Both the position numbers and the translations under genes were made by a program. Below the pieces are notes generated by a model. It had not been told where the DNA came from, did not search any database, and saw only the letters and a list, made by a program, of their open reading frames with translations. Below, in pieces: positions 1 to 9,431 of a stretch of DNA of 39,263 nt. Within the stretch, counting starts at the first letter, position 1; every line of letters begins with the position of its first letter. The stretch comes from Bacteroidales bacterium (GTDB taxonomy: Bacteria; Bacteroidota; Bacteroidia; Bacteroidales; F082): positions 12,193-51,455 of the forward strand of contig JACCQN010000025.1 in the NCBI GenBank assembly GCA_015709215.1, written 5' to 3'.

Positions 1-51
1 AACAACTTCATGCAGATGAAAAAAATGTGGTGTTCCATTTTTTTTCTTTAA
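1..51 (+). CDS. 3' tail of a helix-turn-helix-gene paralogue (partial)
   Basis: The first 51 bases read in frame to a TAA as NNFMQMKKMWCSIFFL. The segment NFMQM also occurs in the next gene (NFMQMD, just before its HTH domain), and the DNA around it is similar. I infer that the window opens in the end of a third paralogue that lacks the HTH half. Most of the gene lies outside the window, so this is tentative. Confidence 0.3.
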   Translation, partial: NNFMQMKKMWCSIFFL

Positions 52-157
52 AAACAACTATGATTTGAAACAGTCAAGACTCTTCAAAAAGCCATAAATA
101 AAAAGCAAATAAAAAGAATTATTTCCTTATATCACTGCTATTCAATGCTATAATAGT

Positions 158-616
158 TTGTCCTTTTATAAACTGCCTGCGCATCGTATTTTCGGAAGCA
201 TAAAAAGTAAAAAAACATTGAATAAAGAGCTTCCATATCTGCTTAAGGAAATGGCCCGGGATAGTCTGATGGATAATCATATCTATACCCTGGCATTGGA
301 AGTTGCCGAAGAACATCAAAAGTTAATGGAAGATTTTAAAAACTTCATGCAAATGGATACCAAAACCACAAAAACAACTCCTGAACCTGCAGGGCTAAAA
401 AACAAAACCCAACCCAACCCAATCCATCAGATCCAGCATCGCGACTTTTGGACCTCCAATCAGGTGATGGCCTATCTTGGTGTTAGCAAACGTACGCTTC
501 AAAACTACCGCAACCGAAAGCAAATTCCATTCACCAAATTCAATGGTAAAATTTATTATCCGACTACTGCTGTGAAGGCATTGGTTAATCCTAAACAGAA
601 TAAAAATCAATCTTAG
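158..616 (+). CDS. Helix-turn-helix (excisionase/MerR-like fold) DNA-binding protein
   Basis: A small 152-residue protein. Residues about 103-145 form a winged HTH of the 'helix_turn_helix group 17' type: FWTSNQVMAYLGVSKRTLQN, then a recognition segment YRNRKQIPFTKFNGKIYY. The N-terminal half is helical and charged and has no known domain. The listed start is a TTG; the first ATG in frame is at 251 and would give 121 residues, so the start is uncertain. An in-frame stop lies at 110-112. It is paralogous to the gene at 920 (shared KRTLQNYRN). Such proteins bind DNA as small regulators or excision factors. Its place upstream of cas6 makes a role in cas control possible but unproven. Confidence 0.7.
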   Translation: MSFYKLPAHRIFGSIKSKKTLNKELPYLLKEMARDSLMDNHIYTLALEVAEEHQKLMEDFKNFMQMDTKTTKTTPEPAGLKNKTQPNPIHQIQHRDFWTSNQVMAYLGVSKRTLQNYRNRKQIPFTKFNGKIYYPTTAVKALVNPKQNKNQS

Positions 617-919
617 ACTATAAGGGCTGCTATTCATACTATTGCTGCTATTAACACCATCAATGCAGCAAAAACAATGGTACTTATACAATCAATACGA
701 AAAATGATAATCCTTTAAAAAGTGACGCTGTTTATGTGATAACTTCTATTATTTGCAAGAATCATCAGACGGTAACCTCTCTAAAAAAAAGCAGCCTTTC
801 ATATGCTTGTCATCCCTCATTTCTTTGCCAAAAAAGTGGTAACAAAGCATCAATTGACGACAAATAGACAGTTGAGAAGGGAATGAATTTACTTATTTAG
901 CAGCACTTGAAAAAATAAG
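617..919. other. Gene-free spacer between two HTH paralogues
   Basis: About 300 bp with stops in all frames and no recognisable gene remnant, hairpin terminator or repeat. It probably carries the promoter of the downstream HTH gene, but I see no convincing TTTG / TAnnTTTG pair. Confidence 0.5.
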
Positions 920-1435
920 ATGAGCGAACTCCAAAAATCAGAAAACACTTCAGCCTTTGTTAAAATTAAAACAGAGAATTTTTTGGATTTGGTTGCACGA
1001 TCATCTAGACATGAAGTTGAACTAGAAAAATTGAGAAGTGAAAATCAAGAACATAAGGAAAAGTTAGAAACAATGGAAAAAGAACTTACTCTATTGAAAA
1101 GATTATACTTTGAAAAGCAACAACCTATAAAAAAAGAAACAATGAAACCTGAAACTAGATTCAATACCACTGATGAGAAAGCTAAACCAGTTCAACCCAA
1201 AAATTACGCAGAGTTGAAAAAATTACAGCAGGAAAAAGGCTATTTAAGCACCCGAGAGGTAACAGAAATCTTCCACATTAGCAAAAGAACGCTTCAAAAC
1301 TATCGCAACGAAAGACGAATAAATTATTATAGCACGGGCAAGGGTAAAAAAATTTGGTATAAAATGGACGAGTTGGAAGCCTCGTTTAAACAAAGAAAAA
1401 CTAACGATTCAGATACTAATTCTATTCCATCTTAA
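920..1435 (+). CDS. Coiled-coil helix-turn-helix DNA-binding protein
   Basis: 171 residues from an ATG. Residues about 30-68 are strongly heptad-like and charged (ELEKLRSENQEHKEKLETME), so a dimerising coiled coil is likely. A lysine-rich linker follows. A C-terminal HTH of the same family as the upstream gene spans about residues 108-160 (GYLSTREVTEIFHISKRTLQ, NYRN, then a basic wing with KKIWYKMDELEASF). The gene ends about 100 bp before cas6 on the same strand. The family (DNA-binding, excisionase-like) is clear from sequence. Regulation of the adjacent cas operon is inferred from position only. Confidence 0.72.
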   Translation: MSELQKSENTSAFVKIKTENFLDLVARSSRHEVELEKLRSENQEHKEKLETMEKELTLLKRLYFEKQQPIKKETMKPETRFNTTDEKAKPVQPKNYAELKKLQQEKGYLSTREVTEIFHISKRTLQNYRNERRINYYSTGKGKKIWYKMDELEASFKQRKTNDSDTNSIPS

Positions 1436-1533
1436 AAAAACATGAAAATTATTTGAAAATATTTTTAATAATTTTTTTTTACTTTTATCCCAACAAAAAA
1501 ACGCCAGGCCAGGCCTGACCAAAACTATCAACC
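1436..1533 (+). promoter_or_regulatory. Probable promoter region of the cas operon
   Basis: A very AT-rich gap before cas6. It has TTTG at 1452-1455 and TACTTTTA at 1480-1487, which resembles the Bacteroidota -7 box (TAnnTTTG) with one mismatch. The 24-nt spacing is longer than the usual ~19-20, so the match is weak. A G/C-rich patch with the palindrome CAGGCCTG follows at about 1508-1515, just before the gene, and could be an operator. Confidence 0.3.
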
Positions 1534-2322
1534 ATGCGATTCCGACTCTCGTTAGTTGTGACAGAACAGTTGCAAGCCATTTTGCCAATCAATTATCAGT
1601 ATCCCATTTCGGCATGGATATATAAGACGATAAATTATGGGAATCATGAGTTTGCCAATTTCCTGCACCAGAAAGGATTTGGCACCGCAGGTAAAGCCTA
1701 TAAGTTTTTTACTTTTTCGCATTTGATGATTCCCCGCAAGGGGATGATGATAGCCGGTGACAGGATTATATTAAAAACCAAACAATTATCACTTGAGGTT
1801 AGCTTTTTAGCGCCAGAGGTGATGCAGCATTTCATCAGTGGCCTGTTTAGCAATCAAACATTTAGGCTTGGCGACAAGAAATCTGTAGTCAGTTTCAGGG
1901 TAGAACAAGTGGAAGCCATCCCAATGCCTGAGTTTAAACCGGTGATGGAATATAAATGCCTTAGTCCGGTCATCATCAGCACCAAAACAGCTGAAAGCCG
2001 CTACGCACAATACCTTGCACCTGGCAGGGCTGAATATGAATCACTTTTCGTGAACAACCTCGAAAACAAAGTCAGGGTGGCAATCCATCATGGCTTGATT
2101 GAACCAGGCAAACAAAATGACATACACCCCACCTTTAAACTAATTGGAGAGGCGCACTCCAAAAATATTACCATAAAAGCCGACACCCCCAACGAATCAC
2201 AAATCCGCGGTTACCTCTACAATTTCCAGATGCAAGCCCCCCAGCTGTGGCACAGAATAGGCTATCTGGGTGGCTTTGGCGAAAAGAATAGTTTGGGGAT
2301 GGGGTGTGTGGGGGAAGTATAA
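1534..2322 (+). CDS. cas6: CRISPR-associated endoribonuclease Cas6
   Basis: 262 residues, normal for Cas6. Cas6 cuts the precursor CRISPR RNA inside each repeat; here the expected product is an 8-nt 5' handle ATTGAAAC. The N-terminal ferredoxin-like fold shows the family pattern ISAWIYKTI...FANFLHQKGFG, with His45 in the place of the usual catalytic histidine. The glycine-rich loop is at the C-terminus (about 243-260: GYLGGFGEKNSLGMGCVGEV). It is the first gene of the I-B operon; the gap to cas8b is 21 nt. Family assignment is firm; the catalytic residue is assigned by position and analogy. Confidence 0.93.
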   Translation: MRFRLSLVVTEQLQAILPINYQYPISAWIYKTINYGNHEFANFLHQKGFGTAGKAYKFFTFSHLMIPRKGMMIAGDRIILKTKQLSLEVSFLAPEVMQHFISGLFSNQTFRLGDKKSVVSFRVEQVEAIPMPEFKPVMEYKCLSPVIISTKTAESRYAQYLAPGRAEYESLFVNNLENKVRVAIHHGLIEPGKQNDIHPTFKLIGEAHSKNITIKADTPNESQIRGYLYNFQMQAPQLWHRIGYLGGFGEKNSLGMGCVGEV

Positions 2323-2343
2323 TTAATAACAAGTAATTAAATC

Positions 2344-4497
2344 ATGAGTTTAGAAACCGTACTTCAGATAGGTAAAGTTCTCCGCAGTTCGGAAAACAGC
2401 CTAAAATACTTTAAATATGTGGAGCCTTGCCCAAAGGACAAGGATGGCAATTGGCCTATTTGTATTACTATTCCAGTAAAAGAAGATTTCTCTTTCGACT
2501 GGGACAGTATGTATATCACTCCAGAAAATCAACGTGAGAAATTATTTTATTTACGCTATTCCACTTCTGATAATGATTCAAGTCCTAAAAAGTATCTTTT
2601 CGGAGATATTTGCTACACAAGAAAAAGTGAAATAGACAAAGCCGGGAGAATAAAAGGAATCAAAGATTTTGGAAATTTCACTTTTGAAAAGGGGTTCGGC
2701 AATGCTTTTCTAAATGGCCAAAAAACTTATGAAGAAATAATTGATGGCCTTTATATTGCCTCCACCAAATCAGAAGTTTTTGAAAGCGTAGGACAAAAGG
2801 ATGGTGAATTTGTATTGAAATTTATTCGTAGTTATTATAGAAGTGAACCTAAGAACGAAATACCAAAGAAATTAATTCAATATTCACAAGTCATTGAGAC
2901 TGCTATAGAAAAAATTAAACGATTTGAAGCAGAAAATGATTTTGTTCTGTTTCATGAAACATTCAAAAGAGATTTAGAGAAAATTAATAAACTTCTTCTT
3001 TTCGCGCCAGTCTTTGAATCCTATATGAATGAAAAAGGAATTGTAAAGAGTTCTTTATCTAACATGAATGTATTACATGAATCCTATTTGAACGTAGTTA
3101 AAAGCAAGAATCAGAGCGTCCTTAAAAGACTTCTAAATAAGGATGAAACTTTAGAATCATATTCAAATGAAACTAGAAACAAATTTTTACAATTTGCGGA
3201 CTTTACAGTCTTCATTCACTTTAAATTCTTTAAAGATGGTAAAAAGCTTAATTGGTATCAGTTCGACACGACGTTTGATTGCATTAAAGATAAACTCAAC
3301 TCAGAGGTTACAAATGTAACTGGACAAGGATTAGTACCGAGTAAGAGTATATATCGCACGCTTTGCTCTGGCAACTATAAAAACGATATTCAGTTTCCAT
3401 CCTTTGGAATTGACAATAGCTTCAAGTCTTTTGCCTTTAAGAATAAAGAACAATTTGAAGATTTTCTTTTTACTGGGAGTATCCTGAAAAAACCCTTTCG
3501 CCGCTTAAAGTATACTGACGTTGATATGTTTGTTTATCCTGTTTCTATTAAAGGAGAAGAAATCAGCGCAAAAGACTATGATGATTTCTTTTTTGAGAAG
3601 AAAGATGAATCACGTCTTGAAAACGACCCAATTTTCTCAATTTTAAGCAATGAAGGGGCAATCCGGTTTAATCGATTCGATTTTGTATTTGCAGACAATA
3701 GTGGAAATACAACAACAGATTTAATCGAACTAACAGGGATAGAAAAAAGTACTTTACGAACAATAAATCAAAGAATTGATACTATTGCAAAAGAAATCAA
3801 TCTCGAAAGAAATTCTGAATTAGACTCAATAAATGAATTCAATAAACTTCAAATTGAGATTTCTTTTCGAAATATCTTAGGGAATACCCTTGTCGACAGC
3901 AATGGATATTTAGTTTTCAAACCAAATGCAAAATACAAATCACATCTTTTAGCAGCTTTACCATTGATCTATTCTGCCAATTATTACAATGATGATTTAC
4001 TGCTGCCATCATTTGTTCAGGTCTCAGAATTTATTGTCCGTAATGTTGAAAAGAAGTTCATATGGTACAATTATGCAGATTTAAAATACCACTTCAAGTT
4101 TCTAATGAAAATACAAAACACTAAAAACGATAGATTTATGGAAATTACAACATCAGAAAGTTATCAAATCGGGTTCATGCTAGGAGGAATGGCAAAGAAC
4201 CTGAGCCAGGAAATTAATTCTTTTGAGAAGAATTATGTGGGTAACCTAACCCGAAGAGTAGGAACCTTGTCTGATTTCATTAAACTGAAAAATGAAATTG
4301 AACAGAAACTAATCATGCACGACAAAGCAAAGTTTACCTTTCAAAAATCCTACGACTTAGCACAAAAGGTAAAAGATTTTAAATCGAGATACGATAAAGA
4401 GGAATGTGCTTTTGGTTTTATGGAAAGCTATTTCAAGCCACTTCCCAAAAAAGAGGAAGCATCGTCCAGTAAAACAAATACAACAAACGATCAATAA
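2344..4497 (+). CDS. cas8b: Type I-B Cascade large subunit Cas8b (TM1802/Csh1-like)
   Basis: 717 residues, lying between cas6 and cas7, the standard place of the I-B large subunit. Near the C-terminus (about 625-645) is the TM1802-family segment SFEKNYVGNLTRRVGTLSDF, and a Lys-rich tail follows. Cas8 is expected to recognise the PAM and the non-target strand and to recruit Cas3. No zinc-binding cysteine cluster of the Csh1 type is obvious. The sequence is among the more diverged proteins of the operon, as is usual for Cas8. Assignment rests on position, length and the C-terminal motif. Confidence 0.85.
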   Translation: MSLETVLQIGKVLRSSENSLKYFKYVEPCPKDKDGNWPICITIPVKEDFSFDWDSMYITPENQREKLFYLRYSTSDNDSSPKKYLFGDICYTRKSEIDKAGRIKGIKDFGNFTFEKGFGNAFLNGQKTYEEIIDGLYIASTKSEVFESVGQKDGEFVLKFIRSYYRSEPKNEIPKKLIQYSQVIETAIEKIKRFEAENDFVLFHETFKRDLEKINKLLLFAPVFESYMNEKGIVKSSLSNMNVLHESYLNVVKSKNQSVLKRLLNKDETLESYSNETRNKFLQFADFTVFIHFKFFKDGKKLNWYQFDTTFDCIKDKLNSEVTNVTGQGLVPSKSIYRTLCSGNYKNDIQFPSFGIDNSFKSFAFKNKEQFEDFLFTGSILKKPFRRLKYTDVDMFVYPVSIKGEEISAKDYDDFFFEKKDESRLENDPIFSILSNEGAIRFNRFDFVFADNSGNTTTDLIELTGIEKSTLRTINQRIDTIAKEINLERNSELDSINEFNKLQIEISFRNILGNTLVDSNGYLVFKPNAKYKSHLLAALPLIYSANYYNDDLLLPSFVQVSEFIVRNVEKKFIWYNYADLKYHFKFLMKIQNTKNDRFMEITTSESYQIGFMLGGMAKNLSQEINSFEKNYVGNLTRRVGTLSDFIKLKNEIEQKLIMHDKAKFTFQKSYDLAQKVKDFKSRYDKEECAFGFMESYFKPLPKKEEASSSKTNTTNDQ

Positions 4498-4514
4498 CAT
4501 TAAAACTTATTACA

Positions 4515-5462
4515 ATGGAAAATGAATTAAAAAAATCAGAAATTTTGTTTTTGTATGAAACATCGTACAACATTCCAAACGGTGACCCTTTTACCGGAGA
4601 ACAGCGCTATGATGAGGAAACCAAAAAGATACTTGTAAGTGATGTTCGTATAAAACGATATGTCCGAACTTATTTTGAGGAAAAAGGGTTACCCATTTAT
4701 GTGAGTGAGAAAACAGGAGCTGGTAAAACTGACTCAAAAGGAGTTCTTAGATGGATTGCTGAAAACAGAAATGAGAAAAAGCTTACCGATATAGGTGAAA
4801 TCTTGAAAAAACAAATAGATGTTCGGTTATTTGGCGGCATATCAACACTAAAAGATGACGAGACAAAAGCGATAAAGGTTGATAAAAATGCTTGTACAAA
4901 CGGACATGTGCAATTTACTGGACCTGTTCAATTTGCTTTGCTAAATCCATCGCTAAATGAAGTAAATTTGAGAATGCATCAAAACACGACGCATTTTATG
5001 TCGAAAGACACCAATACACAGGGTTCAATCGGCACAACAACCTTGGTTCCCTATTCTTTGATGCAGATTCACGGTTGGATCAACCCCAAAGTGGCGGAAA
5101 AAACAGGGATGACACCAAAAGATTTGAAATTGATGTACCAAGGGCTTTGGTATGGTACAAGTGGTGATGGAAGTTCACATTCGCGGACTAAAGTTGGTCA
5201 AAACTCAGTTCTTTTGCTTGAAATTGAATATTCAGAGAACAACCAAAAGATTTACGGAGTTGATCGTTTGATTGAGTTGAAACCCAAAGACGATAAAAAG
5301 GGCGAACAACTAAGGAGCATGGATGATTACGAACTTGATTTCTCAAAATTAATTACTATTGCTGCGACTGAAAAAGTCGAGAAGATTAAATTCTACACAG
5401 AAATTGAATCGATTAAATCTAAACTAACAGGTAATCCTAAATTTGAAGCAATTACATTATGA
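4515..5462 (+). CDS. cas7: Cascade backbone subunit Cas7 (Csh2/Csd2 family)
   Basis: 315 residues. The N-terminus carries the Csd2/Csh2 signature YNIPNGDPFTGEQRYDEETK (NGDP at residues 22-25), then SDVRIKRYVR. Other family blocks are FGGIST (about 106-111) and QNTTHFMSKDTNTQGSIGTT (about 156-175). Cas7 forms the helical backbone that holds crRNA in the effector complex. The stop overlaps the cas5 start as ATGA, so the two are translationally coupled. Confidence 0.93.
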   Translation: MENELKKSEILFLYETSYNIPNGDPFTGEQRYDEETKKILVSDVRIKRYVRTYFEEKGLPIYVSEKTGAGKTDSKGVLRWIAENRNEKKLTDIGEILKKQIDVRLFGGISTLKDDETKAIKVDKNACTNGHVQFTGPVQFALLNPSLNEVNLRMHQNTTHFMSKDTNTQGSIGTTTLVPYSLMQIHGWINPKVAEKTGMTPKDLKLMYQGLWYGTSGDGSSHSRTKVGQNSVLLLEIEYSENNQKIYGVDRLIELKPKDDKKGEQLRSMDDYELDFSKLITIAATEKVEKIKFYTEIESIKSKLTGNPKFEAITL

Positions 5463-6169
5463 AAGGTTTCCAACTTATCATAGAAGGTAATTGGGGGCAT
5501 TTCAAAAAACCGGAAACGAATAACAATCCGTTGTCTCACGATTTGATAACCAAAACTGCATTGATTGGACTTATCGGAGCTGTTTTGGGTATTGAACGTG
5601 AAGATATGAAAAGCAAATTTTCGCAACTCTCTGAAGATTTGCTTTATGGTGTTCAGTTGCTTAATCCGGTTAAGAAAATTTCATGGGGTTTTACCAGCAG
5701 GACGGCAATCAGCCCAACAGCTGAAGGTACTCCAAAGTATTTTGAGTTTTTGAAAGACCCCAAATTTCTGGTTTCAATTGCTTTGAATAATGAAAGGTCT
5801 ATTCAAATCTTTGATGACTTTATACATTCAATTGAAGATGAAAAGACTGTTTATCCACCTGTTTTGGGGTGGCACAATTGCCCTGCTAACCTAAAGTGGG
5901 AATCGGAAGGCATTTTTTCTGCAATGGAAAACGGAATATTTGAAACTAAAGGCTTTGTGCTTGCTGGGGAACATACTCCAAAAGATATTCTGGGTGGTTT
6001 TCGAGTTGGATTCGATAGAATGCCAACCTATCAAACAGATGACTTTTGGAATCTTCCGGAGAAGTATAAAAATGTGATTTATCCCGATTGCCCTCATTCA
6101 ATTCAAGTTGAAGGAGTGTTCTACGAATATCAATCATCAAAAGGTACTGAAAAATGGTGTCTGATATAA
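5459..6169 (+). CDS. cas5: Cascade subunit Cas5 (I-B)
   Basis: 236 residues. The N-terminus has the RAMP Cas5 pattern: a first beta strand (KGFQLIIEGNWGHFKKPET), then TKTALIGLIGAVLGIER, the conserved segment after which the family is recognised. Cas5 binds the 5' handle of crRNA and caps the Cas7 filament. It starts inside the cas7 stop codon (ATGA) and overlaps cas3 by 16 nt, so cas7-cas5-cas3 form a tight translational unit. Confidence 0.92.
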   Translation: MKGFQLIIEGNWGHFKKPETNNNPLSHDLITKTALIGLIGAVLGIEREDMKSKFSQLSEDLLYGVQLLNPVKKISWGFTSRTAISPTAEGTPKYFEFLKDPKFLVSIALNNERSIQIFDDFIHSIEDEKTVYPPVLGWHNCPANLKWESEGIFSAMENGIFETKGFVLAGEHTPKDILGGFRVGFDRMPTYQTDDFWNLPEKYKNVIYPDCPHSIQVEGVFYEYQSSKGTEKWCLI

Positions 6170-8613
6170 CATTGCTAAAATCACACCCTGACAAGTTGTT
6201 GCTAAAGCATGTTCAGGGCGTGATAGATAATACGAAAAAGCTAACCAACTCCCGTTTTGCGGAGTTGGTAGCAATTTTTCATGATTTGGGAAAAATAAAT
6301 CCAAACTTTCAGGACAAACTTGACCTGCTAAAAGCTGCAAGTGGATATGCTAACCATGCCTATTTATCAGCTTATGCTTTCTTTTGCGCTTTTTGTTGCA
6401 ACAAGAAAAATGCAGATGCTCTAAAACAATTTCTTGATGTAAACGAATTAACACAAAACGATTTGATTGCCTTGTCAGTGATTATAGCAAAGCACCACGG
6501 CAATTTGCCCGATTTTACGCCTGTTGATTACAATGGTACCGGTGCAAGTATTTTATCGAAGGATGAAAATTATGCGTTGTTTAAATTTCTGGAGAGAGAA
6601 CAAGAGTTACCGACTTATGATTTTGCCAATCATTTTATTCCAATTGATGATTTCCGGGAATTCTTATTGAATCCCAGAATGCAACAAGTTTATTCCGAGA
6701 AGTTTACTTTCAACGGAGACAAGAATGAATCTGCATTGGATTTTTTCATTGATTATCAATTCGCTTTTGCATGCGTTCTTCAGGCAGATAAAGCTGATGC
6801 GGGGAATATCGGAAACATCATCGAGGAACAAAAAACAGTAATTCATTCATTTTCTTCCAGTTTTAGTTTACAACTGGATTCCTATTTGAAAAAATTAAAG
6901 CAGGATTCAGAGCTCAATAAATTAAGAACTGAAATCAGGGAAAATGCTATAAAGAATATTCACGATGGATTGAAAGAAAACAAACAAGTTTTTGAACTCA
7001 CTGCCCCAACAGGTTCAGGAAAAACTTTAATGCTTCTTTCTTTGGCTTCTGAAATAATTAAGACCAAAGGAGCTAAGCGAATTATTTACGGATTACCGTT
7101 TCTTTCAATTACAGAACAGGTGGAAGCCGAAGTTCTGAAGATATTTGAAGGCCATGAAGATTCCATTCAACGAATTGATTCAAAATCGGAAAATCACAGG
7201 TTCGAAAAAATTCAGGCAGAATTGGATTACAATCCATCCAACGAAATGATACAGGAGGCAAATATTCTCGAATTTCAGGAAAATACATTTGCTTATCCTT
7301 TTGTAATTACAACATTTGTCCGTTTTTTCGAAACCCTATTGAGTAATCGGAATAGCGAATTACTTAAGCTCCCTAACTTTTCAAATTGCATTTTCTTATT
7401 GGATGAAATCCAAGCATTGCCGCCCCGGCTGTATGGTTTCTTTGTTGCTTACTTAAACCGATTTTGCGAGAAATTTGGCAGCTATGCTATAATATCAACA
7501 GCAACACAGCCAAATTTTGAATTGCCAAAGGACAATTCTGTTGCATTGCAATTCTTTAAAAAGTATTCTGAACCTTATCCCTTGTTGCCTTTGAGCTACT
7601 TCAACAATCATCTCTTTAATCGATATCAAATTGATTTCAACAAAGAACCAATTGATTCAGATACATTGAAAGATTCTATTCTCTCTGAAAATAGTTCTAC
7701 TTTGGTTATTCTGAATACAATTGATGATACGAAGGAACTTTATAAACTACTTCTTGAAGAATTCGACGAAGAAGAGGTGCTGTTATTAAATACACATTTA
7801 ACTCCGCGCCACCGAAAAATAAAAATCTATTTGGCAAAAAGACGATTGCGTCAAAATAAACATGTAATCGTTGTTTCAACTCAATTGATTGAGGCTGGAG
7901 TAGATATTGATTTTCCTGTTTTATACCGAGATTTTGCTACGGTTGCAAGCATTGTTCAATCTGCAGGAAGGTGCAACCGGAACGGGAAGCTGAGTAATTT
8001 AGGGAAGGTCAAGCTATTTAAGTTGCAGAATAAAGGTAAAATTCGGTCAGAGTTAATTTATCGTGGTAGAGATAAAGAAATATTACGGTTCTCAAAAGAG
8101 TCGTTCTTTAATGAAAAATATCAGGAAAATGAACTTATTGATGTTCAGAAAGAATTTTTCCTTCGCATTCAATCTGAATTGAATTTTGCAAAGCATTCCC
8201 AAAATAGTCCTATGCTGGAATTCGATTTTTTGAAAGATATACAAGAATGTATGTACGAAAAGATTGGTAAATTCCAGATTATCGACAAACAACTTTTTGG
8301 AGAAGAAATCCAGTATTATGTGCCTTGGAATAACAAGGACAACAATTTTGAAGTTCTTTTAAAGCTTCAATCTGAACTTATAGTCTTGATTAACGAGAAT
8401 GCTGAAAGAGGAAGTATTAAAGCAAAAAAGAAATCACTTCAAATACAACTGAAAAGAATGTCTGGTCAAATAGTTCAGATTCGTTTAAATAAAAACCATG
8501 TTAAACCATTGCAAGAAAGCGAATACAGTTATTTTAACTTATACAAAATTGATAGCGCCTCCTACTCATTTGATACTGGTATTGATTTGTTGGGAGCTGA
8601 GTTTATTATTTAA
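6154..8613 (+). CDS. cas3: CRISPR helicase-nuclease Cas3 with N-terminal HD domain
   Basis: 819 residues, a full-length HD-helicase fusion. The HD nuclease shows H11/H19, IFHDLGK (H43-D44) and KHHG (H114-H115). The superfamily 2 helicase has Walker A TAPTGSGKT (about 284-292), a DEAD-type box LLDEIQALPP (about 415), STAT as motif III, and QSAGRCNRNG (about 603) as motif VI. Cas3 is recruited by Cascade to unwind and degrade target DNA. All catalytic motifs appear intact, so interference is likely functional. The start overlaps cas5. Confidence 0.96.
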   Translation: MVSDITLLKSHPDKLLLKHVQGVIDNTKKLTNSRFAELVAIFHDLGKINPNFQDKLDLLKAASGYANHAYLSAYAFFCAFCCNKKNADALKQFLDVNELTQNDLIALSVIIAKHHGNLPDFTPVDYNGTGASILSKDENYALFKFLEREQELPTYDFANHFIPIDDFREFLLNPRMQQVYSEKFTFNGDKNESALDFFIDYQFAFACVLQADKADAGNIGNIIEEQKTVIHSFSSSFSLQLDSYLKKLKQDSELNKLRTEIRENAIKNIHDGLKENKQVFELTAPTGSGKTLMLLSLASEIIKTKGAKRIIYGLPFLSITEQVEAEVLKIFEGHEDSIQRIDSKSENHRFEKIQAELDYNPSNEMIQEANILEFQENTFAYPFVITTFVRFFETLLSNRNSELLKLPNFSNCIFLLDEIQALPPRLYGFFVAYLNRFCEKFGSYAIISTATQPNFELPKDNSVALQFFKKYSEPYPLLPLSYFNNHLFNRYQIDFNKEPIDSDTLKDSILSENSSTLVILNTIDDTKELYKLLLEEFDEEEVLLLNTHLTPRHRKIKIYLAKRRLRQNKHVIVVSTQLIEAGVDIDFPVLYRDFATVASIVQSAGRCNRNGKLSNLGKVKLFKLQNKGKIRSELIYRGRDKEILRFSKESFFNEKYQENELIDVQKEFFLRIQSELNFAKHSQNSPMLEFDFLKDIQECMYEKIGKFQIIDKQLFGEEIQYYVPWNNKDNNFEVLLKLQSELIVLINENAERGSIKAKKKSLQIQLKRMSGQIVQIRLNKNHVKPLQESEYSYFNLYKIDSASYSFDTGIDLLGAEFII

Positions 8614-8737
8614 CCGATCTAATCCTAAAAACTATTTCATAACAAGATAAACAGAAATTCCAGTCCAAAACCACCCCCCATCATGAACAACAAAACTTCA
8701 TTGGAAAAGCTACAGAGGATAGAAAGACACAAGCAAT

Positions 8738-9169
8738 TCCTGTGTCGCTCCTACGGAGCTTTGGGATATTTGAGGAGGATTATTTTGTACCATACTGCCG
8801 TTCCTACGGAACTGGCATGCATTAATGAGTGAGAGAACTCCAAAATATTTAACAATAGAGATTTATGACAAATTTGGCAGCAGATGGAAAAACTAAAAAC
8901 CCTAAACAAGCTATTCCTGTGTCGCTCCTACGGAGCTTTGGGGCATTTGAGGAGGATTATTTTTACCATATTGCCGTTCCTACGGAACTGGCATGCATTA
9001 ATGAGTGAGAGAACTCCAAAATATTTAACAATAGAGATTTATGACAAATTTGGCAGCAGATGGAAAAACTAAAAACCCTAAACAAGCTATTCCTGTGTCG
9101 CTCCTACGGAGCTTTGGGGCATTTGAGGAGGATTATTTTTACCATATTGCCGTTCCTACGGAACTGGCA
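8738..9169 (+). repeat. Tandem 176-177 bp repeat with two hairpins per unit (about 2.4 copies)
   Basis: Units begin at about 8738, 8915 and 9091 (anchors TGTGTCGCTC at 8741, 8918 and 9094). Units 2 and 3 are nearly identical where they overlap; unit 3 is cut off after the second hairpin. Each unit holds two short perfect palindromes with a TAC loop, GCTCCTACGGAGC (8747-8759 in unit 1) and GTTCCTACGGAAC (8800-8812). They resemble REP elements, and a REP-associated transposase follows. Open frames through this area are by-products of the repeat. Confidence 0.85.
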
Positions 9170-9255
9170 ATTATGCTCATAAGAGAAAGCAAGCGTGTGC
9201 AGCAACAATTTTTCAATATACAATACCCTTATAGAAGCGACACTATGGCAAAAAA

Positions 9256-9394
9256 GCCTCGTTAGAGGCGACACTATGGTAGCCTTGTAGAGGCGACATT
9301 ATGGTAGCCTCGTAGAGGCGACATTATGGTAGCCTCGTAGAGGCGACATTACGGCAGCCTCGTAGAGGCGACATTACGGCAGCCTCGTAGAGGC
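9256..9394 (+). repeat. Six 25-bp REP-like palindromic repeats upstream of the transposase
   Basis: The palindrome GCCTC-GTA-GAGGC or a close variant occurs at 9256, 9282, 9307, 9332, 9357 and 9382, a 25-nt period. Each is followed by GACATTATGGTA or a close form. GTAG stands directly at the 5' side of the stem in several units, as in classical REPs that are cut by RAYT transposases. The tail CATTATGG also forms the start region of the transposase gene. Confidence 0.85.
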
Positions 9395-9431
9395 GACATT
9401 ATGGTAGCGACATTATAATAAAATCAGCATT

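Noticed and set aside
6187-6193. TGTCAGG on the - strand inside cas3
   Set aside because: It lacks the second element and faces away from any - strand gene.
5393-6340. Open frames on the - strand opposite cas5 and the start of cas3
   Set aside because: They are shadows of clear cas genes and have no domain features.
8884-9265. Two open frames of 62 and 74 codons
   Set aside because: They read the 176-bp tandem repeat in different frames and have no family similarity.
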